DNA of 64,000 nucleotides from Bostrychus sinensis (taxonomy: Eukaryota; Chordata; Actinopteri; Gobiiformes; Eleotridae). The stretch lies in the NCBI GenBank assembly GCA_020698575.1, contig CM036245.1:7169173-7233172 (forward strand), in the 5' to 3' direction. Positions 47,201 to 58,760 of this stretch are shown here, piece after piece. The first letter of the stretch is position 1; every line of letters starts with the position of its first letter. A program made the position numbers and the translations under genes. The notes below the pieces were generated by a model. That model did no database searches, had not been told where the DNA came from, and saw only the letters and a program-made list of their open reading frames with translations.

Positions 47201-47337
47201 CACTGTTACTGTGAAATATACTGTTACTGTGAAATATACTGTTACTGTGAAATATACTGTTACTGTGAAATATACTGTTACTGTGAAATATACTGTTACT
47301 GTGAAATATACTGTTACTGTGAAATATACTGTTACTG
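47201..47337. repeat. 18-bp minisatellite (TACTGTTACTGTGAAATA)
   Basis: Seven complete, nearly perfect 18-bp units and an 11-bp partial one (unit starts 47201, 47219, 47237, 47255, 47273, 47291, 47309, 47327). Only the first base of the first unit differs. Open frames on both strands follow from the unit being a multiple of three. Confidence 0.95.
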
Positions 47338-47639
47338 GAACCATGAGAAAAAGGTTTATGTCCTGAAAATCTTCACAAATATATTGTACATATGTAGAAT
47401 AAACTGGGGCCCACTTTTTACATATTTTACAATCATCTCTACAACTTAACTTTACAAAAGTCTAAATATTGAACAGTGATTTTTACGGAAATGGAAAGTG
47501 GATTTTTTTACTCAAGTAATGCATTTTAGTATTTTTTAAAGAAAATGTATTTTGTGAGTACACAACATACTTAAGAAGATTAGATAAGATTCTTTGACAA
47601 AGCCTGAATTACTTAAGTAAATTCCATGTCCCTACAGTG

Positions 47640-48112
47640 AGAAGCTGTGTACGTGCACCGGGTCGACACTCGCCTTCGTCTGCTGCCTGGCCCACACTGT
47701 GGGTGGTGACCCTACAGGACGCTCCTTTGGGCTGAGCCCGGCCGGGCCCCATGGGCGAAGGCTTTTTGTTTATGAGCTCCACAGGCAGCCACAAACGAAA
47801 GGATGGCATCTCAGATACAAGCAGCCAAAAAGAGTTTTCTCTGTGGCTGGGTGCTCCCTTGGAGATAGGGTGAGGAGCTTGGAGTAGAGCTGCTGCTCCT
47901 CCACATGGAGCCAGCTGAGGTGGCTCTGGCATCTGTTCTGGACTGCCTCCCTGGGGAGGTGTTCTGGGTCTGTCCCACTGGGACACACTGGTCTGGGATG
48001 CCTCGGGATCCCTCCAGAGGAGCTGGAGGAAGTGTCTGGGGTGAGGGTAGTCTAAGCATCTTTGCCCTGCCCCTGCGACTTGGCCCCGGATTAGTGGCAG
48101 AAGATGGATTTA
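47640..48112 (+). pseudogene. non-LTR retrotransposon ORF2 3' end (RTE/Rex-like)
   Basis: Sense-strand translation contains LRWLWHL, GIPPEELEEVSG and ASL-like pieces of the fish LINE ORF2 tail. CTCCCTGGGGAGGTGTTC and CCCCTGCGACTTGGCCCCGG are hallmark words. It ends near TTAGTGGCAGAAGATGGA. It is 5'-truncated and frame-broken. Confidence 0.8.
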
Positions 48113-49400
48113 TTTTATTCATTCTTTTATTGTATTTACAGTGATGTGACAGCCAGAGAGTCCTGGGTTTGTCCCACTCGCTGTGTGCAGCAGAAACAGA
48201 AACAGAAGTCACCAAGAGCAGGAAGAATCTGAGCTGTGGACAGAAGTTTGTGAGTGTGTAGAAAATAAATATTAATAAAAGTAATAAATGATTTTATTTT
48301 TTTGTAATCTGATGCCTTTTACAGACGATTTCAAGCATTTCAAACATTAGGATTTTTTTGTCCAAACATGATGAGGTAATTTTATTCATTTCAAATACAG
48401 GTGGAGAATGAATTGTAGTACTCATAGTTGCTCTAATAGTAGAAGTAGTAGTAGGAATAGTACAAGTCTGCCCACGATCGTGCTCCACAACTGTTCCATA
48501 TTGTACTGAATTATCATTTTCATCTAAATAATAAATGAAGTTAAGTCTTGTATCAAACCCATGTGTGTATGAAGTACTTCTCTCCGTGTACTCCTCAGAT
48601 GGTTGTAGTTTTCTGAATCGTCTCCTGTGGCTTTTTAACGTCCCATTCTGTCTCAGTACGAGTTCATTTAATAATTATTATGATGGAGCCGTTTCTCTGT
48701 TTTATGGCGGACATGTTGATAGAAAAACGTGTCTTATTTAGATTAATAAGTTAAAGTGAGTGATTTCAGGTGCGCGCGGCAACATTACCACGTTTGGAGA
48801 AGTACTTCAGGGCCATAACGGGAATAACATCAGGACCTCCTGCTCCGAACTTTATTATACAACAAAAAAACTGGCAATTATATCAAATAATGTTGTTTTA
48901 ATAGTTGTTTTTGTTTTACTCAAGCTCATTTTTGTGGCAAGTATTTTTTTAGTCGAATATAAGTAGCATCAACCTCACAACCTCACGATCCTGTATTTTA
49001 GCCAATAGTTAGAGTCACAGTATATTGCGACAGGAACCTAATTTAGTAATTTAGAGTAATTCATAATGATCTGAGAAAAAAACTAACAAAAAAAACATGT
49101 ATTAAGATGCAAATATGCAAAAAGTTCACATTTAGGTAAACCTGTTTCCCATATATTTGATAAATCCTTGTCTTCTTGTATGCAATTAAATATGATAAAA
49201 TAAACGAGACGTAATTAAATTCTGGCTAGTAACTGGCCAGTGAGCAAAATTTAATGTCAACCCTAAAAACCCGAAACCACTGAGCTGCTTTAAAGTCTCC
49301 TGAGCCAATAGAATTTAGTTTCAGGTCTAAAGCTCCTCCTTCCTGGGAGCACTGAAACCAACTCTTACCAGTTCAATTTCAGAAATGAGAAAGCTATCTT
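48113..49400. other. intergenic DNA, nothing recognised
   Basis: AT-rich with TAG-type triplets at 48420-48460. No gene evidence. Confidence 0.35.
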
Positions 49401-49404
49401 GAGA

Positions 49405-49455
49405 AGCTTGTAAAGCGCAATATAAATCCAATCCATTATTATTATTATTACTACT
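49405..49455 (+). mobile_element. SINE/LINE tail (GTAAAGCGCAATATAAATCC + ATT repeats)
   Basis: GTAAAGCGCAATATAAATCCA followed by (TTA)n, the usual L2-type tail. Confidence 0.6.
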
Positions 49456-49769
49456 ATGAAAAACCAAGTCCAGATGACTTCTTTTCAACCTTTTATTGTG
49501 ATTCAGTTTGCCTGGATGAGTGAGAGTCTTCACAGAAAAAAACTGAAGTAGTAATTTTGCTGTGTACTTTTATTTCTGTGTATTTTGAGAGGTTTGTCAG
49601 CCTTCCGTACGCAAACAGGCAGCAGCAGATTCATCGACAACAGTGACTTTTAAAAATACTTTATTGCATATTTAATTTTATTGACATTACATTGTGGAAA
49701 AATAAATGACTCCAAATGATACTGCACTGCATACTTCCGTTGTGTCCTTGGGCAAGTCACTTTACTCAC

Positions 49770-50008
49770 CTGTGTTATTGTGATTGTGCACATTTCTCGT
49801 ACCATTGAGTTCAGCTGAAATCCTGCTGAAAGGACAAACCCCCGCCTCCTCTGATCCCTGACTCTGCAGCTGCTGAGGTCCAGTTGTTCCAGAGGTGCTG
49901 CCGATGGGACCCACTGCCCCTCCGTCGCTGCTCCGGCTCTGTGTGGCGCACTCCGGGACGGCACGGGACCGAGACTGGAGCAGCTTCTGTGTCGGATCCG
50001 TACTCATC
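49770..50008 (-). CDS. candidate minus-strand exon of unknown gene
   Basis: On the minus strand, CTCTTCTTCTTCAG (strong acceptor, AG at 50010-50009) precedes an exon in which ATG (50007) opens a frame of 79 codons plus one base. It ends at CACAG followed by GTGAGT (49769-49764). The peptide starts MSTDPTQKLLQSRSRAVPE, is rich in Ser/Gly/Gln (SSDGGAVGPIG, STSGTTGPQQLQ) and ends NVHNHNNTG. I do not recognise the family. The donor side lies in a SINE-like word (GTGTCCTTGGGCAAGTCAC, 49741-49762), so the exon may be SINE-associated or spurious. Codon composition and paired splice sites make it better than the other short frames, but no partner exon was found. Confidence 0.3.
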
Positions 50009-50139
50009 CTGAAGAAGAAGAGCACAGATCAGAGTCAGCTGTCAGAAAGCATTTAGCTGCTTTTACATCCAGCTGAAGACTATAAAATGGTTAAAATTAA
50101 TTTCCACATTCGCACTTTTACTGGTAAAATGAAGGCCAC

Positions 50140-50395
50140 TAATCATTTATTCATCTTCTTCCACTTATTTTCATTAGGGGTCATGGATACCGGAGCCTAT
50201 CCCAGTAACTTTGGGCTTCAGGCGAGGTAGATTCTGGACACAACCATTCACTCTCACATTCATTCACTAGGGGCAATTTTAAAGTCACCCATTCACAAGC
50301 ATGTCTTTGGACAGCAGGAGTACCCAAATATAAATCTGCACTGACCACACTTGCGTCCCCAACCCATTGTTTAGGAAACACTGCCAAAAGGTGGT
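50140..50395 (-). mobile_element. teleost SINE/LINE composite fragment
   Basis: TTCATCTTCTTCCACTTATT, GGAGCCTATCCCAGTAAC, CAACCATTCACTCTCAC and GCATGTCTTTGGACAGCAGG occur in the standard order of this repeat. Same family as 1488-2275. Confidence 0.7.
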
Positions 50396-51590
50396 TGAAT
50401 ATATCTTTTATTTAGCCAACTTTAGTCTTGTAAGTTACTGTTGGGAGACCAGATGTCCCTATTTAATGAGTCCCAGTTTTAGGCTCCTTGTCCCATGTCC
50501 CATATCTGTAAAAACTCTCCCAGTATATTAACAGACTATGCTCCCATTTAAACCAATAGAAAAGCAAAAGAAACATCTGTCTTATAACTTTTGCCACAAT
50601 ATTTATTCACCGTGTCATTGTTTTTATGAATAAAGTCTCTTCATATTTAAAACCTAAGCCCTGGCTTCATGTAGGCCTACTTTCAGTGACATGACAGAAA
50701 ATTTTACATATTTCAGAAGCTTTTTTGTTACTTGGATTTGATGCACTATGGCTTGTGAAAAAGATAGCTATGGTTATTACATATGGCTATTATAGGCTAT
50801 ATCCTTAGTTGTTATAAAGGTGCTTTCATTTTATTATTAATTTTTACTATTATTATGTATATTCAGTGGCCAAACATTTTACATTTATACTGTAATCAAA
50901 TGTACTGTATGTAGGCCTACGTTGCATGCATTAGCCTACATCAGTTTCCAACTATTCTGGCTAATGTTGCTATTGGGTTTCTAATTCTATAACAATAATA
51001 AAAATAACAAAAATCTAATTTGTATGGTTTATTTCCAGTTATGTTTTCATTATTTTAACTTGTATTGAAACTTCACAATCTAAAAAAAATGCAGGTAAGT
51101 TGAGTCTGACATGGTTTAGCCTCGGGCCTAAAATTAGCTAACTTGCTAATTGTTTTCAGTCTGAATGTTAAATTAGCTCACATTAATTACCTTCTTTCTT
51201 AAATTAGCCTACACTTTTGACTTCTAAAACCCAAAGAAATTTATCCAAATGCTCTCTCCTTCAAATTACTGTCAGTTTGTATCTATTTGTCAAAAAAAGT
51301 TCCTCTCTTGCCGGTTATTGATGTATAACGTTAACTAGCCAATATGCTAATTGTTTTTTGCCAATAGCATTTAGACAGCTATATGCTAAATTAGCTCACA
51401 TTTATTAATTAGCCTACACTTTTCACATCTAAAACGCAAAATCATCCACATCCTCTCATATTAATATTATAACTTGATTTTATCTTTTGGTAATAAAAGT
51501 TAATGCTTGCGTCACCTCTCTCCTAATTTTTGTATTTTTGTCCCGTGTCGCGTCCTGTAGTCGGTAAAATCCTCGTGTTTTCAGCAGGTA
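50396..51590. other. AT-rich intergenic DNA
   Basis: Repeated GCTAATTGTTTT, TAAATTAGCTCACATT and AATTAGCCTACACTTTT words suggest an old local duplication (51110-51240 against 51330-51430). No gene evidence. Confidence 0.4.
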
Positions 51591-51593
51591 CAG

Positions 51594-51616
51594 CCTTTTT
51601 TTTTTTTTTTTTTTTT
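51594..51616. repeat. poly(T) run
   Basis: About 22 T. Confidence 0.85.
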
Positions 51617-51776
51617 CTGTTCCTAATAAAATGATCCACTGTCTGTCTGCGTCTTCTTCCCTCTACTCTGCAGCTGCTAATCCAATTTGCGCGCTGTCAA
51701 CACAAGATCTGCGTCAAAAAGAAAACACAAAGACATCCCCGCAGTTATGGACGAGGAGAGGAGGGAAGAAAAAGCG

Positions 51777-51799
51777 CACACACACACACACACACACAA
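51777..51799. repeat. (CA)n microsatellite
   Basis: About eleven CA units. Confidence 0.9.
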
Positions 51800-52777
51800 A
51801 ATTAAAACATAGAAAATAAATACATCCAGATGAAAGATAATAAAAAGCTAGTGTTTCAAGGTTAGGAAGGAATATACAGCGCAGGATGCACCCCTCTCTG
51901 TTAAAAAGAAAAAAAAAACGTTTTAGTTGGATATAAGGCTAGTGTAACAACGTATTTTACTTCTATACGTTTTACAAATCGGGTTTACTTTTTATTTCAA
52001 TCGCAATTTACATTTTTTTAAAGTGAGAAATTATTTAAAAAAACTGCCGAAATAATCACATTGTAAGCCATATTGAGCCCACTCCAGATATTCGCTATTA
52101 TTGGCTTTTTTATGTCTTCCTTGCATCCAAAACTTTTACGACCACAATAAAACTGTCCCTATTCTTGTAGATAAAGGGAATTATTATTATTACACGAGTG
52201 GAGTTTGCTGAGAGAGAAGAGAAGGCCACAAAAAAGAGGCCCACACTGCGCGTTCACCTGTTACCACACACAGAGACGTAAGGTGCGTAAAGGTGCGGCG
52301 CGCGTAAATGTGGACGTTCGTGATAAATGTGTGGGATACGTTCTTGTGTATAAATGTTGTATCAATTTACAGCTTACAGCGATCTCTCTTTGGATAATTT
52401 TGGGGTCCTCTTTAAAGCAAAATAGTCTGGAAGCCTTGTGTTGACAGAATAATACCTGCTCCCAAGTGCTGATGTTGGATTTTTTTAATAATCTATATTT
52501 TAAGATAATTAATTTTATTGACTCGTAATTAAAACTCTTTACTTGTCGTGGTAATTAAGGGCGTTATAGGCTTGTTCATTGTTTAATTATGGTTAGGCCT
52601 ATATCTTAATTAGAATAATGGACACTGAGATGAGATCCATCGCAGTTTATCTGTGCGTATACAACATTTATTATAAAACTTAGGTCTGAGTTCACCTAAG
52701 TTCTTCACTATTAGGACACATAATTATCTATGAATAAATTTTGTCTTTTAATACGATGTGTAAACTGCTCATGCTAT
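51800..52777. other. intergenic DNA, nothing recognised
   Basis: Two GCGTAAA words near 52283 and 52305 in a GC-richer patch. No gene evidence. Confidence 0.35.
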
Positions 52778-53045
52778 AGGCCAGCTGTTCCCAAAGTCCC
52801 CCTTAAATATCGGAAAAACCCCAACAATAAAACTTCACTCTATTCAAAAGACGATGTCATGTTTTTCTCCAAAAATGTCCATAGAAAATGTAACAAAAAC
52901 ACAGACTGTTGGCTAAAAGATGCTTCAAAGTAAGATTTTGACACAGGTATATGACTCTACTTCATTTCCAACTCAGTTTCTTGTGGTGCGCCTCCTGTAG
53001 ACGACCTCAGGCGGCCCCCTGCTGGACCTTCCTGCCCCCAGTGGA
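52778..53045. mobile_element. degraded transposon related to 19044-19798
   Basis: GTTCCCAAAGTCCCCCTTAAAT, CATGTTTTTCTCCAAAAATG, GACTGTTGGCTAAAAG and the AGGCGGCCCCCTGCTGGACC end parallel the earlier copy. Confidence 0.55.
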
Positions 53046-53189
53046 CCCGGGATCCCAAAAACATACACAGACAACCATTCACTCTCACATTCATTCACTG
53101 GGAACTATACTGATAACTATATGGTCTCTCTCTCTCTCTCAGCTGCAGCGTCTTTTAACTTGGCACACGCAAACATGAGCGCATTACTG

Positions 53190-53892
53190 CCTGTGCACTT
53201 TAGGATCCACTTTAAACTTCTTTAATGTCTTAATGGTGCTGCCCCGCTGCTGCACCTCTCTGAGCGCCTGCATCCTAACACTCCCCCTCGGTCTCTGCAG
53301 GTGAGGTCCTGAGTCTACCAAAAACTAACCATATAAGCTCAGAGGGGACCGAGCAGCACCAAAACTGTGGAATGAGCTGCGCTAAATATAAATAAATAAA
53401 AATAAATTAAAAATACCACAGCAACTACAACTACAACTTCATTTGAAAGCACTTTAAAAACAATGCTTTACACGGCAAAAACAGGACAAAACAGAAATAA
53501 AATCGAACTTAAAAATACAAATCAAACCTATAAAATAGATAAAAACATAATAAGTACAGTCAGAAAATGTCAACAACTCAGACTGTCAAAGTCCAATGGG
53601 AATAAATGGTTTTAAGAAGAAGAGACTTGGAAACAGGTGCAGACTGTCTCATGTTCAAAAGAATGCACAGTAAAACAAAACTGTAAAATTTACAGTAAAA
53701 GCTATGGTTACCGTAATTTTACCAAAAATGTGACACAATAAAACTTTTACCTTAAATGAAATTTGTTTTTCTGTTATGTCTCATTGTCTCTGATCATCAT
53801 AAAAATGTGTAGTTTTATGGAACTGTACTGGGAAAATTAAGTTTTTATTTTCTATGGTAATCACAGCTGCCAGTGTTTTACCAAGAATTTTA

Positions 53893-53924
<32 letters not shown>

Positions 53925-54165
53925 CAGTGCATGCCTTTGCTCAGGCTTCTTCTGTAGCTGTTTTCAAGTTTTTCTTCTTAAAACCCACCTGTTTTCATTT
54001 GCCTTTTATCTGACTGTACTTATTATGTTTTCATCTGTTGGATGGATTTGTATTGTATTCTTAATTTAGCTTTTATTTCTATTTTATATTTTTACCCTGT
54101 ACAGCACTAGTTGTTTTTAAGGAGCTTTAACAAAGTTGCAGTTGCAGTGATAAATTATTACAATG
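53190..54165 (+). mobile_element. L2/Maui-like LINE 3' remnants with nested insertions
   Basis: TTAATGGTGCTGCCCCGCTG, CTGAGTCTACCAAAAACTAA and GCACCAAAACTGTGGAATGA are nucleotide echoes of the L2 ORF2 end. TCTTCTTAAAACCCACCTG and CCTGTACAGCACTAG further down are its 3' region. A reverse tail (53440-53650) and a MITE (53669-53935) lie between. Confidence 0.6.
53669..53935. mobile_element. MITE with CACAGTAAAA / TTTTACAGTG ends
   Basis: Left CACAGTAAAACAAAACTG, right poly-T + TTTACAGTG. Internal GGTTACCGTAATTTTACC. Typical of a fish CACTGTAAAA family. Confidence 0.65.
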
Positions 54166-54479
54166 GGCTGTTTATATAGTGTTATAGACCTATCAAAATA
54201 TCGCCATCACCTCAAATAAGTCTCCAATAACAGTTTGTAGCCACTGTTGGATTAAACTGGTTGTAGCCGAACTGTTTATGAATAACCCCGATTAAAAGCC
54301 TTATGAGTCCATTGCTTTTAAATTATATTTACTTTAATATTTTAACTACTTGTCCTTCAAAATAAAAGCTTTAATAATTATATTTAGTTTCTTTTTTACT
54401 GCCCTTAGTTACAGTGATGCGTAAAAGCCCAGTAATATTCAGTAGCCAACATGTCTTGGAACAACTCCAAAGATAAAAA
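54166..54479. other. intergenic DNA, nothing recognised
   Basis: No gene or repeat recognised. Confidence 0.3.
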
Positions 54480-55200
54480 ACTTGTACCCGTCTCCTCTTC
54501 GTCCCCCTGCCCTGCCTGCGTGCCTCCTGATAGCGCCCCCACCAGGCCTTTTTAACCTTTTTCCCTCCAACCCCGCTCCAGCACACCTCCAGCGGCGCGC
54601 AAAGCAAACACAAGTATCCAAAAAAAAAAAAAAACACGAGTCTCCGCGCGTCACCGCTGTCAGTCAGGTAACCGTATCCACTCACGCGCCGCCTGGACAG
54701 AGAGAGAGAGAGAGTGAGACGGCTGGCTTTCACACACACGATCTTTGAAGCCATCAGATCTTTGCGAGAGGAAGAAAGAAAGAGGAGAGAGGAGGAGGAG
54801 GAGGGCGCGCAGGCTGCTGGTCGCCGGCTCCTCCATGTGACAAGGGGGAATATGAGGGACTTTGACAGCTCTTAAACGGTCTGGCGCCAAGGCCCAGAGT
54901 CTAGCCGCTAAATATAGCCGGAGAGATGATGCTGGGAGATGGGGAGAAGGAGGAGGAGGAGGAGGAGATGGGAGAGTTGAAAGGCAGCAGGAGAGAGGAA
55001 CAATGTCGAGGAGAAAACAACGATTATTAGGGACGAATATGGCGCAAAAGTCTGTTGTAATTAGAGAGGAAAGAGAGAGAGAGAGGAGCTGCTGCCGCCG
55101 GTGGTGCAGGATGGCTTTGGGGATGGGGATGGATCGCTGACACATACCCGCGCGCGCACAGCGAGGCCAGGTTACGCCCTGAAGATGCCGCTTTTGACCC
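54480..55200. promoter_or_regulatory. GC-rich, repeat-poor block with a perfect MEF2 site
   Basis: CpG- and purine-rich DNA about 6 kb upstream of tbx2b. It contains CTAAATATAG at 54908-54917, an exact match to the MEF2 consensus YTA(A/T)4TAR, within TAGCCGCTAAATATAGCCGG. Also present are a GAGA run at 54700-54714 and a GGAGGA run at 54948-54966. Long open frames here are compositional. It may be an enhancer or the promoter of an unannotated divergent transcript. Confidence 0.45.
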
Positions 55201-55834
55201 GCGGTGTTAGACAGGGCAAAGCAAGGGCACGGGGAATGTCTCAGGGAGATAAAGAAAGACTATGGGCATAATCTGGACCAATGAAATCGCTTTTTGGTTA
55301 AGTTGACAGAAGAATAAAGTGTCCTGAGACCAGCAGCACTTCCCAGAAAAGACACTGAGCTTGTGGTTAACCTCATTAAAACTTGATTATTATAAGCTAT
55401 GAGATATTAGTGTTGTTTTTTTCCCACTAGTGTCAATAAGGCTAAGATTTTGTGCATTTAAAGAGACACTAAAACGGTTTTCCATAAGTAATACTCCCCT
55501 TGAACTAATTCTCCACAAGTAATTCTCAAGTGTTATGCTCTCAGACTCCTGCCAGCGCAAGCACGAGTGTAAGGTAAAACTTAACTCAAAATCACTTGCT
55601 TTTTTCCGGGTAACAGGCTTGGATTAGGCTACATTTGTGACAGAAGCAAACTCAGTAGCTCAAGACTCCATCTACTGGAGTAAAGGAACATGACAAGATT
55701 TCCACGATTTTTTCCTTTACACTGTTGTATCATGTATTTCTAAGCTCGGGAATGATATTTAATACTTTGATAGTAAGTAATAGCACAGCAATAGCCACAG
55801 ACAAACAATCACTGAATGCATTCCTCTAGCAGTG
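55201..55834. other. intergenic DNA, nothing recognised
   Basis: No open frame with exon character, no repeat of known type and no strong motif was seen. Confidence 0.4.
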
Positions 55835-56190
55835 CCGGTCCTGTGTATTTGTGGGCCCTAAGCAAGATAGGTTTGGGGGCCTAGACTGTCAATCATTTTG
55901 TACACTAACTAAAGATTAACACATTAAACCGTTATTTTTAATTATGAGTGTCTTTGTTTTTTATTTGCAAACATTCCTAACTCAATAAGAGGGGCCTCGG
56001 GGTAAACAGTAAAACATTTTAATGGCATTGGTCCTCAGTTTCAGATTAACAACTAGCTAAAAAAGCAAGTTAAAACAATGACATACAGGCAACCAAAAAG
56101 AAAAATCAAACACAGATGCAGAATCAGTCAAAACAATGCTGAAGTATGGGGACCCCTAATGCCTGTGGGGCCCCATACAGTTGCTTATTT
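55835..56190 (+). mobile_element. remnant of a GGGCCCTAAGCA-type non-autonomous DNA transposon
   Basis: Starts CAGTGCCGGTCCTGT followed by GTGGGCCCTAAGCAAGA. The right part has GGGGCCCCATACAGTTGC. It resembles the family at 13852-14387 (CAGGGCC start). The right terminus is degraded. Confidence 0.5.
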
Positions 56191-56859
56191 TGCCTATATT
56201 GGGCCTCTTTTGTAGACGCATATAAGGACCATTATAACGTGTCCAACCTTATTTCTGCCGGTTTTTACACCTTTTATAGCACTTTCCTGATACTCATATT
56301 GGGTTTTTCCTTCTTTAGTGCTTAGAGATTAGGCCAGAGCAGGTATAGGCTCAGTACTGAGTGGACAGTATTTTGCTTTATATACACGACTTACATTTTT
56401 AAAAAATCTTGCTATTATCCCAAAACGTATACCGACGCCTAAACGTTTAATACTGTACGTCCCAAGGCATTGACAACCTGCCAGTATAGAGCGACCCAGT
56501 CGTGATTGAAGCACGCTGCCCTCTCCTCTGGCAGCTCCTCTTTGACTCAACGACTTTTAAATCGCGCGTAATAGAGATTTTCTTGTACCGTTTAGGGCGC
56601 AGAACAAATAAATGCCTAGTTCCTTGTTGACACAATTACCCCGCTGCACTCGCCTGAAAACTGTTATACCCACCTCCATGTGTTGTTAATCTGCCCCTTT
56701 TTCTTTCTTTCTTCTTCCTCTCACAAAAGCTTTCACAGACGCACGGACAGACACAGAGCAGCGCGTATAAGACAGAGGAAAAAAAGTTGGAAAAGTGCGG
56801 CAGTTTGCAAACAAAGCAGATGTCCAGGTGAATTACTGTAGATACAAAGCCAATGGGAT
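56191..56859. other. intergenic DNA, nothing recognised
   Basis: Repeat-poor sequence with scattered CpG. No gene evidence. Confidence 0.4.
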
Positions 56860-58760
56860 AACACAGGAGGGAAAGGATGGTGTGGCAAAGAGTAGAGATG
56901 GAGGCGCGTGCGTGGGGGCGCGTGCATGAATTGGAAAGGAGTGGGGACCTGCTGCTGGATTTTGTATTTGGAAGCGACGTAACCCCATTGTAACAGTCTT
57001 TATCTCATTTGTAATCTCTAACAAGTTTTTTTATCTGTATTTTAACTTGGTAACGTGTGCGTAAAGCAACAGGAAATATGTCCACTGAGATATTATCTGC
57101 CCAGCTGTGGAAAGCTGTGTGGCGTGACCTGGCAATTTACGCATGAACAACAGGTATTTTTGTATTCGGAAGCGACGTAACTTAATTGTAGTGACAGTGT
57201 ATAGCTTCTGATATGTTTTGTTTTTTTATTATTGTGAGGTGTATATAATAACAAGAAATGTGTTACAATGGCTTTTGTTGCAAGCACTGTGGTGTGACCT
57301 GGTGTTTTACGCACGAACAACAACATTTAGATTCCAGCATACTGTCGTCACCTGTATTATCTAATAGGATTGCTCAATTCATCAACTTAAATGTATGTTG
57401 TAATGTGGATAAAAGATTTGTTTAGACTCTCTCTTCGTGATAAGGGAGCGGAGTAAACCTTATGGCCTTTTCCGCAAGAACAATAGCGCAAATTTAGTTG
57501 GAAACGACGTGGAAACATTACACGACGGCCTTGTCATCTATACACCAGACTTAAGTTCACTACTGTGGGACTGGCTCCCTTCAGAGGAGAGGGGGGAGTG
57601 GGACCTGTTGTCTCTTTTACGCATGAACAATGATGGGCATTTTCAGTTTGGTAGTGAGATAAGTCCCTTGCACACACTTTGCAATGTATCTTCAGCGCTA
57701 GTGTTAATAGGTTAAAATGCAGCTATGAGAATCAGCACACCACAAATGGCTTCACTTACACTGGTTTCTGTCATAGAGAGGATACAGGGGACCTGATGTC
57801 GCTTTACGCACGAACATGATCGTATATTTACAAGTTGGTGGTGACCTATTTATCCTAGTGTCATCTACCGTCTTCACAAATTCCTTATGAATGTTTAAAA
57901 CGCATTACCAAGCTAGTAATAGGTTCACACTGACACTGGCTCGTTTTCTTTCATGTAAGTGGAGAGGGGGGCATTACGCACGAACATGATCGCATATATT
58001 TTCAAGTTAATGAACTTAAAGGCACCTATAGTCTGTCCTAGTCTATTTTCTTTTGTGTTTTTTAAAATGCCATTGTGTGAGTTAACAAACCCCAAATATG
58101 TTCACTGACATCAGTTTTTTTCATAGAGGGGTGTTACCTGCTACTCCTTGGACATCAACAGCAGTGTAGTTTTTGGAAAAGTTAGCTGCACATAAACCTA
58201 TATATTTGTCCCACATTTTAATTAAAAATTACATTTATATTCTTCAGTAATTATTTTCTATATATTAGCTTCGGAACATACTTTAATGTATGTCAACAGA
58301 CAAGGCATTAGTTCACTAACACTGGCTTGCTTCAAAGAGGGGAGAGCTTTACGCACGAGTATAAACCACAACACTATTTTTTCTGCCGTTTTGAATGTTA
58401 TTAATGCTCCAATATATAATAACAATTGATGTATAGGCTCTCTGACCCTAGCTCACTCCATAGAGAGCAGTGGAGTGTAACCTGGTCGCCTTTTTTACGC
58501 ACGAACAAAGCGACATAACATCTTGTAACCATCTTGTATACTTCAGTACACACATCCTCTAAGTGTCCACTGGATTACCGGACCTTTTCTAATGTTAATT
58601 GATGCCCTGATTTGGATTAACAAACTTACTTACTTACTTCCTTCGTGGAGAGGAGCGGAGAAGAGAGGAGACCTGTTGGTTGGCCTTTTACGCATGAACT
58701 ACGGCGTACGGTTTATAGCTGGCAACGCCTTTGTGGCGGGTGTAGGGCAAGTATTTCTAA
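56860..58760 (+). repeat. degenerate tandem array upstream of tbx2b with conserved TTTACGCACGAAC core
   Basis: About ten units. Cores TTTACGC(A)(C/T)GAAC or close variants start at 57136, 57306, 57469 (TTTCCGCAAGAAC), 57616, 57803, 57973, 58348, 58494 and 58687. Spacings are 170, 163, 147, 187, 170, 375 (a core-less unit near 58130 fits the gap), 146 and 193. Most units carry an upstream purine-rich block ending ACCTG. Several carry GGAAGCGACGTAAC or a variant downstream (56970, 57168, 57500, 58507). The inter-core DNA shows weaker shared words such as TTCACTxACACTGG and TCATAGAGAGG. The unit near 56940 has lost its core but keeps the flanks. A possible outlier is at 59387. The array is not part of a recognisable transposon. 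It could be an old satellite or a repeated regulatory module. Confidence 0.8.

Noticed and set aside
47138..47449. Overlapping frames on both strands at the 18-bp repeat
   Set aside because: The repeat length is a multiple of three without stops. No other coding evidence.
54660..55145. Minus-strand frame of 161 codons in the GC-rich block
   Set aside because: Low-complexity Ser/Leu/Pro composition from GA/CT-rich DNA. No family resemblance or splice signals.
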